This document shows positions 7,494 through 14,616 of a stretch of DNA of 25,045 bases, piece by piece. The notes beneath the pieces were generated by a model. It was not told the DNA's origin, made no database searches, and was given only the letters and a program-made list of their open reading frames with translations. The first letter of the stretch is position 1, and the number at the start of each line of letters is the position of its first letter. The translations under genes were made by a program, and so were the position numbers. Source of the DNA: a virus; the IMG/VR virus record IMGVR_UViG_3300024344_000120, positions 1 through 25,045 of that record; one strand, 5' to 3'.

Positions 7494-8102
7494 TTAAAGC
7501 ATTCCTGGAGTAATATTTGATGGATCATCCAACGGGTCTCCAGTACCACCTGGGTCTCCAGTTGTCCCAGTAAATCCACTAGGGCCGCCAGTTGGGTCTA
7601 ATCCATACAAACGCTCACCTCTTCTAAATACATTCTGTAAATAGTTTTGTAGCATTCCAGTTAACCCAGCCATCTCTGTACCTCTTTGCTGTTCTATTCC
7701 GTATAAACCTTCTTGTCTTCTTTGCATTATATCTTGTAATGACTGACCAGCAACCTTTCTACTTTCAGCTATTTGTTTTGCAGTAGTACCAGCTCCAGAA
7801 AATCCAGCTTGACCAGCAGCTTGACCTATTTGCCTAGTGGCTTGACCTAACTGTTGAGTTAAGTTTTGAAAGCCAGACTGAACACCACTTTCTAAAAATC
7901 CAGTTCTAGTAGCTGCTCTTTCTCCAATTTCTTTTTGAGCTGCCATTAACTGTTCTTGACCAAAAGGTTGAAAGAACTGCCCAAATTGAGTAGCTTGTTT
8001 ACCAGTCAATCCTAAGGCTGACGCTATATCTGATGAGTCTTGTGAGAAATACTGAGAGTAATCTTGTAACCCAGCCTGTTTTAATAATTCTTCAAATGAC
8101 AT
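7494..8102 (-). CDS. Gln/Gly/Ala-rich internal virion protein candidate
   Basis: The 202-residue protein has a helical core with a loose repeat of Gln, Gly and Ala (NLTQQLGQATRQIGQAAGQA) and the segment SRKVAGQSLQDIMQRRQEG, ending in a Gly/Pro/Asp/Thr-rich tail that looks disordered. Comparable short, Ala/Gly/Gln-rich proteins sit beside the ejection proteins of T7-like and marine podoviruses. The role is inferred from composition and from its neighbours on both sides. The start is ATG 8102, immediately after the upstream stop. Confidence 0.6.
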   Translation of the reverse strand: MSFEELLKQAGLQDYSQYFSQDSSDIASALGLTGKQATQFGQFFQPFGQEQLMAAQKEIGERAATRTGFLESGVQSGFQNLTQQLGQATRQIGQAAGQAGFSGAGTTAKQIAESRKVAGQSLQDIMQRRQEGLYGIEQQRGTEMAGLTGMLQNYLQNVFRRGERLYGLDPTGGPSGFTGTTGDPGGTGDPLDDPSNITPGML

Positions 8103-8104
8103 TT

Positions 8105-8884
8105 TTAACCGAACCTTCCTTGTGAAATCATATCTATAAAATTTGATGAATCTCTAAATTTATAAGCTTCTGGGTCTATAAATTTATCAAGAGCCTGACT
8201 TCCCTTTAATAACGCACCGCTTCTTTGATTTTCAGCAAACTGATTCATATTCATATAATCTGGAAGTGTATTCATTCCTTTTTTGCTAAAATCAAATATA
8301 TTATCTCTAAACATTTGTTTTAAAGCTTCTCCTCTTCCACCTTCTCCAGCTGCTATAGCACCATATTTTTCAGCTCCACCTAATTTTCCTAAACTTGAAA
8401 AAGTAAGAAAATCAGAAGCAGCGCTAGCAGCTATATTGGTAAGGAATCCTTGATTAGCTTCATCAAGATATCTATTTGTATCTCTTTCTGCGCTAGATAT
8501 ATCTGCTCTACCACCTTTAAAAAACATACCTTCGCCTAGTCCAGAGCTAACGTCTCCTAATTTATATCCACCTCTTTGTGATAAAGCAGCTCCAGTTTGA
8601 CCAACAGCACTTCCTAAAGCAGCTCCAGCTGCAAGACTCAATCCTCCAGTTGGCAATGCTAACAAAGCTCCAGCTGCGCTTCCAATCAATCTACCAATAC
8701 CGCGTCTTTTTTCACGTCTTTTAGCTTTTCTTTCTCGGTCTTTTTGCTGTTCTTCTAATCTTCTTTGAGCTTCACGTAATTGTCTACGCTCACCTTCAGC
8801 AGTTTGAGTAAGTAAAGCACCAGTTCTCGCTCCACCGACTGCTTGACTAGCTCCTAATCCTGCCATTATTTCTGCTAAAGTCAT
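8105..8884 (-). CDS. Gly-zipper internal virion protein candidate
   Basis: The 259-residue protein has three visible parts: a Gly/Ala helix (residues 5-30), a highly charged helix (32-62, with QRRLEEQQKDRERKAKRREK) and a hydrophobic Gly/Ala segment (62-102, with GRLIGSAAGALLALPTGG then SLAAGAALGSAVG). The hydrophobic part is a glycine-zipper pattern typical of proteins that insert into membranes, fitting a virion protein ejected into the host envelope. The remainder is mixed and Gly-rich. AGGAGTTAAT lies just upstream of ATG 8884. Function is inferred from pattern and location; no enzyme motif is seen. Confidence 0.6.
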   Translation of the reverse strand: MTLAEIMAGLGASQAVGGARTGALLTQTAEGERRQLREAQRRLEEQQKDRERKAKRREKRRGIGRLIGSAAGALLALPTGGLSLAAGAALGSAVGQTGAALSQRGGYKLGDVSSGLGEGMFFKGGRADISSAERDTNRYLDEANQGFLTNIAASAASDFLTFSSLGKLGGAEKYGAIAAGEGGRGEALKQMFRDNIFDFSKKGMNTLPDYMNMNQFAENQRSGALLKGSQALDKFIDPEAYKFRDSSNFIDMISQGRFG

Positions 8885-8885
8885 A

Positions 8886-9077
8886 TTAACTCCTTGTAAA
8901 TTCTAAATAATACCAAGCACCAAGCTCTTTTCTATAAAGCCTAAGCTTGCCATCTGGTGTCTTAACAACTCTTTCTTCTCCATTGTTTCCAGAAGTCTTA
9001 GATGGATATCCTATTTGTAGTTTTGCATCTACACCTTTTGAGTTGTATAAAAATCTTTTTTCTCTATCAATTGACAC
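8886..9077 (-). CDS. Small beta-rich virion-associated protein
   Basis: The 63-residue protein ends in alternating strands (GEERVVKTPDGKLRLYRKEL then GAWYYLEFT). Such short proteins with a KTPDGKLRLY...WYYLE pattern occur between the nozzle-like and internal protein genes of marine podovirus-like genomes, as far as I recall. The start is GTG 9077, overlapping the upstream TAG (TAGTG). The function is unknown; a small structural role is the simplest guess. Confidence 0.6.
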   Translation of the reverse strand: MSIDREKRFLYNSKGVDAKLQIGYPSKTSGNNGEERVVKTPDGKLRLYRKELGAWYYLEFTRS

Positions 9078-11383
9078 TATGTAACTCTTTTATATATAGG
9101 TCTGTATTCTACGCCTACATTGTTTATTTTTTGTATACTATCTCCGTCCATATCTAAACGCACTTGAAATGAGGACGCTAATAGAGGTGTACCAAAAGTA
9201 ACTTTATTAACATCAAGGTCATTACTGGTGCTAGCTAAAGTTCCTCCGTTTGCTACAGCTTGTTTTGTTCCACTATCGTCTGTATAATAATACTTCAATC
9301 CATTACTGTTTGAGGCATTACTCGCATATTCTACTGTTACACCATAAATCTTTTTAACAGTATTAGGCATACCAAAATCATCATCTTTTAATATCAAATC
9401 AAAAGTAGTTCCAGAATCTGGTTCTCCGTCGTAAGATATTATTTCAGCTGTACCTGTCCCCATTGTTAATTTATTGTAAGCATCTGTTATAGGATTTGTT
9501 TTATTACTATCAGCAACTAAATCTTCTACAAATGTAAACGAGTTTGTAATAAAACTATATACATAAGCATCACCGTTATCCGCAGATTCATCATCAGCAT
9601 CTCTTATAAGAACTAAATGTTTATGAGTAGGCTCGTAAGAAATCATTGTCAAATGGTCAACAAAACTAGACCACTCTGACTCTAAAATTTTAGTTTGTAA
9701 ATTCCTAATTTGACTACCATCATAAAAGAATAAACCGTTTTTATTAGCCCAAGCTATACCAAAGTCTGTTTTTACAGTAGCTGCGTGAAACTCAACTCCC
9801 ATATTTTTATGCTCAGATTCTAAAAACCATTGAGTATCAGAACCACCACCTATATTAATAATATATAGCTTACGTTCTTTAAATGCTAATAACCTGTCTG
9901 CAAAAGCCTCTAGCTTAACAAAAGACTCTCCATCGTTAACACCAATATCTATAAAGTTTAACTCTGGAAAAGTATTAAACTTATTAATCTGAGTATAACG
10001 TATCTGGTCTCCAAAATTTTGCAAATTACCACCATCTGTTGTATACTGCACATTTGCTATAAAAACTCTTCTATTTGTTACTACGCTTGTCTGATACTTT
10101 TCTCCGTTTTCACCTATAGATATAAATTGAGATGAAGGACTAAAACCATTCAATGATTCATAGCTATCTATATTTTGAGAATAGCTAATAAAAGTACTAT
10201 GTAAATATCCAGTAGAACTAACTGCTTTAGTCCAATGAGTGAAATCTGCTTCCAGACTAGACCTTGCTCCATCAACAAAACTTATATCACCAAATAAAAC
10301 CCAAGTGTCATCACTTCCTGATAGTCTATAATAAATTCTACCACCAGTTATATCCAAAGAATATCCCTCAGCAGATGGATTTTCATTAGCCAAAACTATA
10401 CAAGTTACTTTATTATCCGCACTAACAGCTATACTTCCAGAAAGTTTTCTTATTAAAGATTCTTGATTGCCATCATAAAGAAACGTTGTTCCAAATTCAT
10501 AAGTTCCAGCAGCCCAAGAACCTCCAGATGCAACAGTAAAGTCAAGATTAAAACCAGTTCCTTGAGGTGGATATATAGAATAAGCCTCACTATTTGCCCA
10601 AGTTGTACCTCCACCTGGCATATTCAATGTTGTATCATTAGTACGGTCAGAAATTACTTCAGCAGAAGCTGTTGTTCTTATTGCATAATATGTTCCTTTG
10701 TCTAACTCAGTTTCAAAATTTGCAAAAGCATCTGAGTCTACAGCAATAAGCGTAGTAGTGTTATTACCAGAAACTGCACTTGTGCCTACTACTTGGTCTC
10801 CACAAATACCGCTAGTTGGTTTACTTAACTTTGTATCATAATCTTGCCAACCAACATTTTGTGTGCTTAAGAGAGAAGCCCCATCAGAACCTTTCCATCT
10901 CGCCATTGCTTTTTTATACTTATAATCTTTTAAAGCAGTAGATACATTAATAATATTAGTATCACAAGATGTTACCGAGCCATCAGCAATATGATAAATA
11001 ACTTTTGCTTGCTCAGAACCAGTAACAGCACCCAAACTTATATCGCTAGTATCCCAAGTTGTACCATCTAAAACATGAACGACTGCATTAGTTCCATCAT
11101 CTGCATTTGCTAAAAATGTTCTTACGGTGTTAGTATTTGATGCGCTACGGTTAAAATCAAAAGAAGCTTGAAATAAACCATATCCAGGTTGCATAGCAGT
11201 TACGCTAGGGTCTGTATAATTAGTGTCATTATCAACTGCTTTACCACAAGATTTTATAGCTCCAAACTCATCTACAATGACATTGTTAGCTTGAGCTAAT
11301 TCGTTTTCTTGAATAGAGCGAGCATTGGTCTTGGTATTTAAACCACCTTCAAAACGTGTATATGTTTTAAACTGTTTAGGCAT
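9077..11383 (-). CDS. Tail nozzle-like / tail tubular beta-propeller protein
   Basis: The 768-residue protein begins RFEGGLNTKTNARSIQENEL and NNVIVDEFGAIKSCGKA. This opening, in which a gene product announces a list of nodes and the values to be read, is typical of large podovirus tail proteins (T7 gp12 / P22 gp10-like nozzle or stabilisation proteins). The middle and end contain repeating strand-rich blocks with Trp and aromatic residues, such as LLAFKERKLYIINIGGG, GIAWANKNGLFFYDGSQIR and DAYVYSFITNSFTFVED, consistent with a beta-propeller. There is no membrane segment. It would form the distal tail tube through which DNA leaves. The start ATG overlaps the endolysin stop (TAATG). The family assignment is by pattern, not by search. 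Confidence 0.65.
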   Translation of the reverse strand: MPKQFKTYTRFEGGLNTKTNARSIQENELAQANNVIVDEFGAIKSCGKAVDNDTNYTDPSVTAMQPGYGLFQASFDFNRSASNTNTVRTFLANADDGTNAVVHVLDGTTWDTSDISLGAVTGSEQAKVIYHIADGSVTSCDTNIINVSTALKDYKYKKAMARWKGSDGASLLSTQNVGWQDYDTKLSKPTSGICGDQVVGTSAVSGNNTTTLIAVDSDAFANFETELDKGTYYAIRTTASAEVISDRTNDTTLNMPGGGTTWANSEAYSIYPPQGTGFNLDFTVASGGSWAAGTYEFGTTFLYDGNQESLIRKLSGSIAVSADNKVTCIVLANENPSAEGYSLDITGGRIYYRLSGSDDTWVLFGDISFVDGARSSLEADFTHWTKAVSSTGYLHSTFISYSQNIDSYESLNGFSPSSQFISIGENGEKYQTSVVTNRRVFIANVQYTTDGGNLQNFGDQIRYTQINKFNTFPELNFIDIGVNDGESFVKLEAFADRLLAFKERKLYIINIGGGSDTQWFLESEHKNMGVEFHAATVKTDFGIAWANKNGLFFYDGSQIRNLQTKILESEWSSFVDHLTMISYEPTHKHLVLIRDADDESADNGDAYVYSFITNSFTFVEDLVADSNKTNPITDAYNKLTMGTGTAEIISYDGEPDSGTTFDLILKDDDFGMPNTVKKIYGVTVEYASNASNSNGLKYYYTDDSGTKQAVANGGTLASTSNDLDVNKVTFGTPLLASSFQVRLDMDGDSIQKINNVGVEYRPIYKRVT

Positions 11384-11775
11384 TATTCCTTTATCTCAAA
11401 GTGTACTAAATCATCAAACTTATTATCTTTGGTTTGCGTATCCTGATCCCAATCTCCACCCCAGCGAATATTCAAACCCATTTGCGAAGCAATACCCAAA
11501 ACATATCCACTAAAATAATGGAACCTATCGCGGTCATTCCAATCAATAGGATAGGGAGCCACATCAACAGCAATGCTAGGGCTTTTATTGTGTTTACCGT
11601 TAGGAAACTTAAGTTTACTATTGCCTTTGTTATACGCTGCATTCTGTCTCTCCTTCCCTCGATGACCTTCTATTACTGTGCAATCAAAATGCTTAACTAC
11701 TTCGTTAAACAAATCAATCAATCTTTCATCGCAAGTATGTAACTTAGATTTACTCTTTGTGCTAAACCTTGGCAT
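11383..11775 (-). CDS. Endolysin, M15 (VanY/L-alanyl-D-glutamate peptidase-like)
   Basis: The 130-residue protein matches the short phage endopeptidases of family M15 that cut the peptide stems of peptidoglycan. Zinc-site features are visible: His62 and Asp71 in GKHNKSPSIAVDVAPYP, and His125 in DLVHFEI near the C-terminus, with Asp122 or a nearby acidic residue in the catalytic position. EGHRGKERQNAAYNKG matches the conserved block before the first His. Its length equals that of T5-type single-domain endolysins. It has no signal peptide, so it would need a holin for access to the wall. The start overlaps the upstream stop (TAATG), and five small membrane-type genes lie directly upstream, forming a lysis module. 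Confidence 0.85.
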   Translation of the reverse strand: MPRFSTKSKSKLHTCDERLIDLFNEVVKHFDCTVIEGHRGKERQNAAYNKGNSKLKFPNGKHNKSPSIAVDVAPYPIDWNDRDRFHYFSGYVLGIASQMGLNIRWGGDWDQDTQTKDNKFDDLVHFEIKE

Positions 11776-11927
11776 TATGAAAAAGTCTCCAATAACACCT
11801 TAACCTCAGCCCAAACTTTATCATCTTTTTTAGACTTAGTTGCTTTTACTGCTGTATCACCAACCATCATAAGAAGCTGTACCATACCAATCTTCTTAAC
11901 TAATTTCTTTATTAACATTTTTAACAT
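11775..11927 (-). CDS. Small DDxVW protein, lysis-module member
   Basis: A 50-residue frame encodes a basic, amphipathic start (MLKMLIKKLVKKIGMVQLLM) with a weakly hydrophobic segment at about residues 13-24, then KSKKDDKVWAEVKVLLETF. The DDxVW...K ending resembles that of the neighbouring 48-residue protein, so the two may be diverged copies. The stop overlaps the endolysin start (TAATG). It could be a pinholin-like or accessory membrane peptide; function unproven. Confidence 0.6.
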   Translation of the reverse strand: MLKMLIKKLVKKIGMVQLLMMVGDTAVKATKSKKDDKVWAEVKVLLETFS

Positions 11928-11928
11928 T

Positions 11929-12075
11929 CTATTTTTTCCCTGCTAGTTTATATATAGATTTTTTAATCGCTGTCCAAACAAGATCATCCCATTTAGATGG
12001 ACTAAGAGCTACTACTTTATCAATAGCTAAAAGACCAATAACTACATATTCCCAATTACCTTGAACCCATTCCAT
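11929..12075 (-). CDS. Small DDxVW membrane protein, holin-like candidate
   Basis: A 48-residue frame encodes a protein with a hydrophobic stretch (YVVIGLLAIDKVVALS, residues 10-25) followed by SKWDDLVWTAIKKSIYKL and a Lys tail. Phage proteins of the form hydrophobic helix, DK-VAL-P, K-DD recur near endolysins of aquatic phages, as far as I recall. The stop TAG lies one base before the next start. One short membrane segment with a charged residue inside would fit a small pore-forming or regulatory lysis protein, but this is an inference. Confidence 0.6.
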   Translation of the reverse strand: MEWVQGNWEYVVIGLLAIDKVVALSPSKWDDLVWTAIKKSIYKLAGKK

Positions 12076-12078
12076 TTT

Positions 12079-12333
12079 CTATTCTCCTTTAAATAACCAA
12101 CTTATTAAAGAACCAAATACAACAACAAACATAGAGCCTACACCTTGTATCCTAGATACAGATGATTCTAAAGCACGAACTCTACCATTTTGTTCTTTTA
12201 CTAGGGTTTTAATTTCGTCAGTAGTTTCTTTAATATGAGTAACTTGACTACTTTGCTTTGCATTGATAATAGTTAATTCTTCAAGTCTACTATCAACATT
12301 TAAACGCCATCTCTCTATATCAATTTTATTCAT
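12079..12333 (-). CDS. XhlA-like lysis protein (coiled coil plus C-terminal membrane segment)
   Basis: The 84-residue protein has a long coiled-coil region (about residues 8-62, including LEELTIINAKQ and RVRALESSVSRIQG) and a single hydrophobic segment at the C-terminus (SMFVVVFGSLISWLF) ending in KGE. This is the layout of the haemolysin XhlA family, which works with a holin at the membrane during lysis. The start ATG overlaps the upstream stop by four bases (ATGA). It sits four genes from the endolysin. The family is assigned by layout, not by search. Confidence 0.6.
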   Translation of the reverse strand: MNKIDIERWRLNVDSRLEELTIINAKQSSQVTHIKETTDEIKTLVKEQNGRVRALESSVSRIQGVGSMFVVVFGSLISWLFKGE

Positions 12334-12644
12334 TTTCCGTTAATCCTACCTTTTAAATATGACAAGTCATCAGTTACGTCATTTAATTCTTTTACAATAT
12401 CTTCTCTATGTCTTGCAGATGTATCATCTGATTTATTCCATCTGTCTAACATCTTTAAAACAATACTTTCCACATTAGCCACTTTAGTCTCAGCTTTGAC
12501 AATTGATTGTCTGATAGAATCTAAATCTTCATTCTGCATTTTTTGACTTTTAATTAAATTAATTATCATCATTGCAAATAAGACTACTATAATCCCGACT
12601 GCACCATATTCTGCATACAAACTGAAAACTTTAGAATCAATCAT
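12330..12644 (-). CDS. Membrane-anchored coiled-coil protein of the lysis module
   Basis: The 104-residue protein has one hydrophobic segment (GAVGIIVVLFAMMIINLI, about residues 14-31) followed by a Gln/Asp/Lys-rich coiled coil to the end (SIRQSIVKAETKVANVESIV and on). It could be a holin-like or i-spanin-like protein, with the coiled coil either in the cytoplasm or the periplasm; the net charges around the segment do not settle the direction. The ATG overlaps the stop of the two-segment gene by eight bases, and its own stop overlaps the next start (ATGA). Confidence 0.6.
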   Translation of the reverse strand: MIDSKVFSLYAEYGAVGIIVVLFAMMIINLIKSQKMQNEDLDSIRQSIVKAETKVANVESIVLKMLDRWNKSDDTSARHREDIVKELNDVTDDLSYLKGRINGK

Positions 12645-12813
12645 TTAAAACCTTTTTAGTCGATCTCAACCCTATTACAACTAAAGCTCCTAGAGCTACA
12701 GTTAAATACATATCTTCTCTAATACTAAAAGCGATTATAATAGATTCAATCATCATAGCCGAGACTATGGCTTTATCTATTATATCACTCTGCTTCTTTA
12801 CTGTCGCCTTCAT
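12637..12813 (-). CDS. Two-segment holin-like protein
   Basis: A 58-residue frame, largely hidden between two other genes, encodes a short basic start (MKATVKKQSDIIDK), a hydrophobic segment (AIVSAMMIESIIIAFSI, 15-31), a charged turn (REDM) and a second hydrophobic segment (YLTVALGALVVIGL, 36-49), ending in RSTKKVLND. Two short membrane helices and a charged tail match small class II holins. It starts at ATG 12813, overlapping the end of the 75-residue gene by 29 bases; ATG 12756 is a shorter alternative. Its TGA overlaps the next start by eight bases. Without this gene the 140-base gap at 12645-12784 would be unexplained. Confidence 0.65.
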   Translation of the reverse strand: MKATVKKQSDIIDKAIVSAMMIESIIIAFSIREDMYLTVALGALVVIGLRSTKKVLND

Positions 12814-13012
12814 CAATCGAAGCTTTTAAAGCATCCACGAATGCTTGTCTTCCAAATCGCAATTGAATCAAATTAAATTCACTTGACTGTAGCTTTCTAT
12901 CAAGATCAGCTATGTGATTTATCATTGATTTCTGTTCATCATTCATCGATTCAATATCGTATTCTTTATCATCTATCTTAAGTACAGGCTTTTCTTTTTC
13001 TGTTTTAGCCAT
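12785..13012 (-). CDS. Small conserved phage protein, DUF6447-like
   Basis: The 75-residue protein starts MAKTEKEKPVLKIDDKEYDI and continues with helical, polar segments, including DRKLQSSEFNLIQLRFGRQAF. The pattern of an IDDKEYD(I/V)ESM opening followed by a coiled coil matches small phage proteins that I recall under DUF6447. There is no membrane segment. The stop overlaps the two-segment holin-like gene. Its function is unknown; many structural-gene regions of marine phages carry one. Confidence 0.6.
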   Translation of the reverse strand: MAKTEKEKPVLKIDDKEYDIESMNDEQKSMINHIADLDRKLQSSEFNLIQLRFGRQAFVDALKASIDEGDSKEAE

Positions 13013-13034
13013 TTTAACTCCTTTGTTTATTTAA

Positions 13035-13370
13035 TTAAGACCAAGGCTTTCCTCTTCCTTTAGTCGGTGTTTCTTGTTCTGCTATGCTAGCGTCTAAACC
13101 AGCTTCGATTTCTGCAAGCTTATCTGCGCCTATCTTAGTTTCTACCCACCCTTGAACATCTTTTTCTGTAATATCTGCATAAGCTGTAAAGTTCTTAGGG
13201 TCTGCTGCATCTAATGCTATAGTACCTATGTTTGACGCAGAATAAGTTTTAGCATCATCACCAGAACCAACTGTTTTTTCTTTGTAAAAACTGTAATGAA
13301 TTATTTGACATACATCATCTAACCCATTTTCACTTATTACTCTGTCTATTGTATTAATCTTAGTTTCCAT
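13035..13370 (-). CDS. Conserved phage protein (ITEKDVQGWV type, DUF7936-like)
   Basis: The 111-residue protein has an N-terminal beta/alpha part with SFYKEKTVGSGDDAKTYSAS, a middle LDAADPKNFTAYADITEKDV, and a helical end QGWVETKIGADKLAEIEAGL followed by DASIAEQETPTKGRGKPW. The end is characteristic of a small family found beside fibre and structural genes of marine and T7-like phages (I recall it as DUF7936), whose role is not known. The GRGKPW tail is a typical closing motif. It is soluble, with no signal peptide, and lies next to the membrane-protein cassette in the same transcript. Confidence 0.65.
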   Translation of the reverse strand: METKINTIDRVISENGLDDVCQIIHYSFYKEKTVGSGDDAKTYSASNIGTIALDAADPKNFTAYADITEKDVQGWVETKIGADKLAEIEAGLDASIAEQETPTKGRGKPWS

Positions 13371-13403
13371 AAAATTTATTTCCTATTGCTATTTAAAACA
13401 TCC

Positions 13404-13670
13404 CTACTTTTTCAAACCCATTCTTTGTAATATACTTCTTTGCTCTCTAACTTCTTCTTCAAGTTCGCTTATATGTTCTTGTTCCATTCCTTGAACTGTA
13501 GTAGCTATAACAGTTACTCTATCTTCTAAATCATTTAATCTTATACTAATTTCTTGGAATTTCATTTGAGCTTGATACCAAGAGCCAGTAACTACACCAA
13601 CTGCTAACATTGCTTTAATTAAGAAAGCAACGGAAATATGTACTTGAGCATCTTCGCTAATTGCTTTCAT
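13404..13670 (-). CDS. Membrane-anchored coiled-coil protein, i-spanin-like candidate
   Basis: The 88-residue protein has one hydrophobic segment (VAFLIKAMLAVGVVTGSWY, residues 14-32) and then a coiled coil to the end (ISIRLNDLEDRVTVIATTV, then EQEHISELEEEVREQRSIL). This resembles the inner-membrane spanin of phages that infect Gram-negative bacteria, in which the coiled coil crosses the periplasm. Its ATG overlaps the end of the putative lipoprotein gene by 14 bases. It also resembles the 116-residue protein at 14260-14610 in length of segment and coiled coil, so they may be related copies. Confidence 0.55.
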   Translation of the reverse strand: MKAISEDAQVHISVAFLIKAMLAVGVVTGSWYQAQMKFQEISIRLNDLEDRVTVIATTVQGMEQEHISELEEEVREQRSILQRMGLKK

Positions 13671-13881
13671 ATAATGAATCCAATTCCATTTCTATTCTCA
13701 TCAATAATGAGTCAACTTCAAATATTTGCTGATTAATTTCTTCAAAATCTTTATTGTATCCAGCTATATAAATATTATCATCACAAGACGACACAATCAT
13801 AAACACATAAACAATACCAACTATGCCAGTAAGCTTAAGTAATGTGTTTAAAAAATTTTCTATTTTATCTTTTTTAATCAT
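13657..13881 (-). CDS. Putative phage lipoprotein, o-spanin-like candidate
   Basis: I take the start at ATG 13881, which has GAGAGGA directly upstream and overlaps the upstream stop by eight bases; a TTG at 13902 would add seven residues. The 74-residue protein has a basic n-region, a hydrophobic stretch (LTGIVGIVYVFMIVSS) and a lipobox Val-Ser-Ser-Cys at residues 30-33, so Cys33 could be lipidated. The mature part, starting CDDNIY, is acidic and helical (EINQQIFEVDSLLMRIEMEL). The Asp after the Cys would favour inner-membrane retention in E. coli, which argues somewhat against a classic outer-membrane spanin. It lies directly before the membrane coiled-coil protein at 13404-13670. Confidence 0.5.
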   Translation of the reverse strand: MIKKDKIENFLNTLLKLTGIVGIVYVFMIVSSCDDNIYIAGYNKDFEEINQQIFEVDSLLMRIEMELDSLYESN

Positions 13882-14263
13882 TTCCTCTCGAATGCCAATC
13901 AATTGATTTTTTAACTTCGTCTGTACTTAATTCAAGTTTTCCATCAAAATTTGCTTTCCAAGCTTTTACTTTTTTACCATCTTTAAAAAGAACTACACTT
14001 GGAAAATTTCGTAATCTTAATTTTCTAACAGTTTGACTTACATTCTTTGCAGGTAAAATCATCATCTGGGTTCCTAAATAAGCACTATCACCAGTTACGA
14101 TAAACTTGCCTTGATAAAAATTTTGTTTACTATCTTCCGACCATTCAGCAGTATAACGAACTAACCATAATCCTTTATAAATAGCTCCGTAAAAATTTGC
14201 ATCATTCACGACTTGTTGTGCTGGTTTACTAAATACCAACGATAATAATAGTAACCACCTCAT
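13874..14263 (-). CDS. Exported thioredoxin-fold protein with no redox cysteines
   Basis: The 129-residue protein starts with a short signal peptide (MRWLLLLSLVFS), then thioredoxin-like features: LWLVRYTAEWSEDS (residues 32-45), where Trp41-Ser42-Glu43-Asp44-Ser45 occupies the position of the WCxxC active site, and RNFPSVVLFKDGKKV (85-99), which matches the cis-proline loop and the next strand of thioredoxins. Both active-site cysteines are thus replaced by serine and there are none elsewhere in the protein. It cannot act as a dithiol oxidoreductase; a binding or chaperone role is more likely. It sits between two membrane coiled-coil proteins and two genes after the exported HMA protein. ATG overlaps the upstream stop (ATGA). 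Confidence 0.6.
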   Translation of the reverse strand: MRWLLLLSLVFSKPAQQVVNDANFYGAIYKGLWLVRYTAEWSEDSKQNFYQGKFIVTGDSAYLGTQMMILPAKNVSQTVRKLRLRNFPSVVLFKDGKKVKAWKANFDGKLELSTDEVKKSIDWHSRGND

Positions 14264-14610
14264 TGTACTGCAATCCTTAAATCAATAACTTGTTGTTTTA
14301 GTTTTTCAATTTCTTCTTGTAACTCTTCAACTATTTCAAAAATCTCATCTTGATTTTCTTGAAGATTCCCTACTTGTTGTTTATATTGTTCGTAAGAAGG
14401 AGACCAGTTGTAGCCACCAGCCTTACTTGGATATTCTTCATCAAACAAAGATACAGGCACAGGCAATTCTTTTGCTTCTTGTATGTCTGCCTGTAAAGCA
14501 TACCACATTCCAATTAGACTTGCTAAACCAGTTCCAGCAGCAATCATTGTCTGTAAAGATAGGGTAAATTTAGACCCTAATATCTTTTCTTCGCTTAATT
14601 CTTTAGCCAT
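14260..14610 (-). CDS. Membrane-anchored coiled-coil protein
   Basis: The 116-residue protein has a hydrophobic segment (TMIAAGTGLASLIGMWYAL, about residues 21-39), a Pro-rich linker (KELPVPVSLFDEEYPSK) with aromatic residues, and a C-terminal coiled coil rich in Glu, Gln and Leu (EIFEIVEELQEEIEKLKQQV). The layout (segment, linker, coiled coil) matches an inner-membrane spanin or a holin accessory. It lies between the exported HMA and thioredoxin-like genes, so it may belong to that exported set. The stop overlaps the next start (ATGA). Confidence 0.6.
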   Translation of the reverse strand: MAKELSEEKILGSKFTLSLQTMIAAGTGLASLIGMWYALQADIQEAKELPVPVSLFDEEYPSKAGGYNWSPSYEQYKQQVGNLQENQDEIFEIVEELQEEIEKLKQQVIDLRIAVQ

Positions 14611-14616
14611 TAATCT

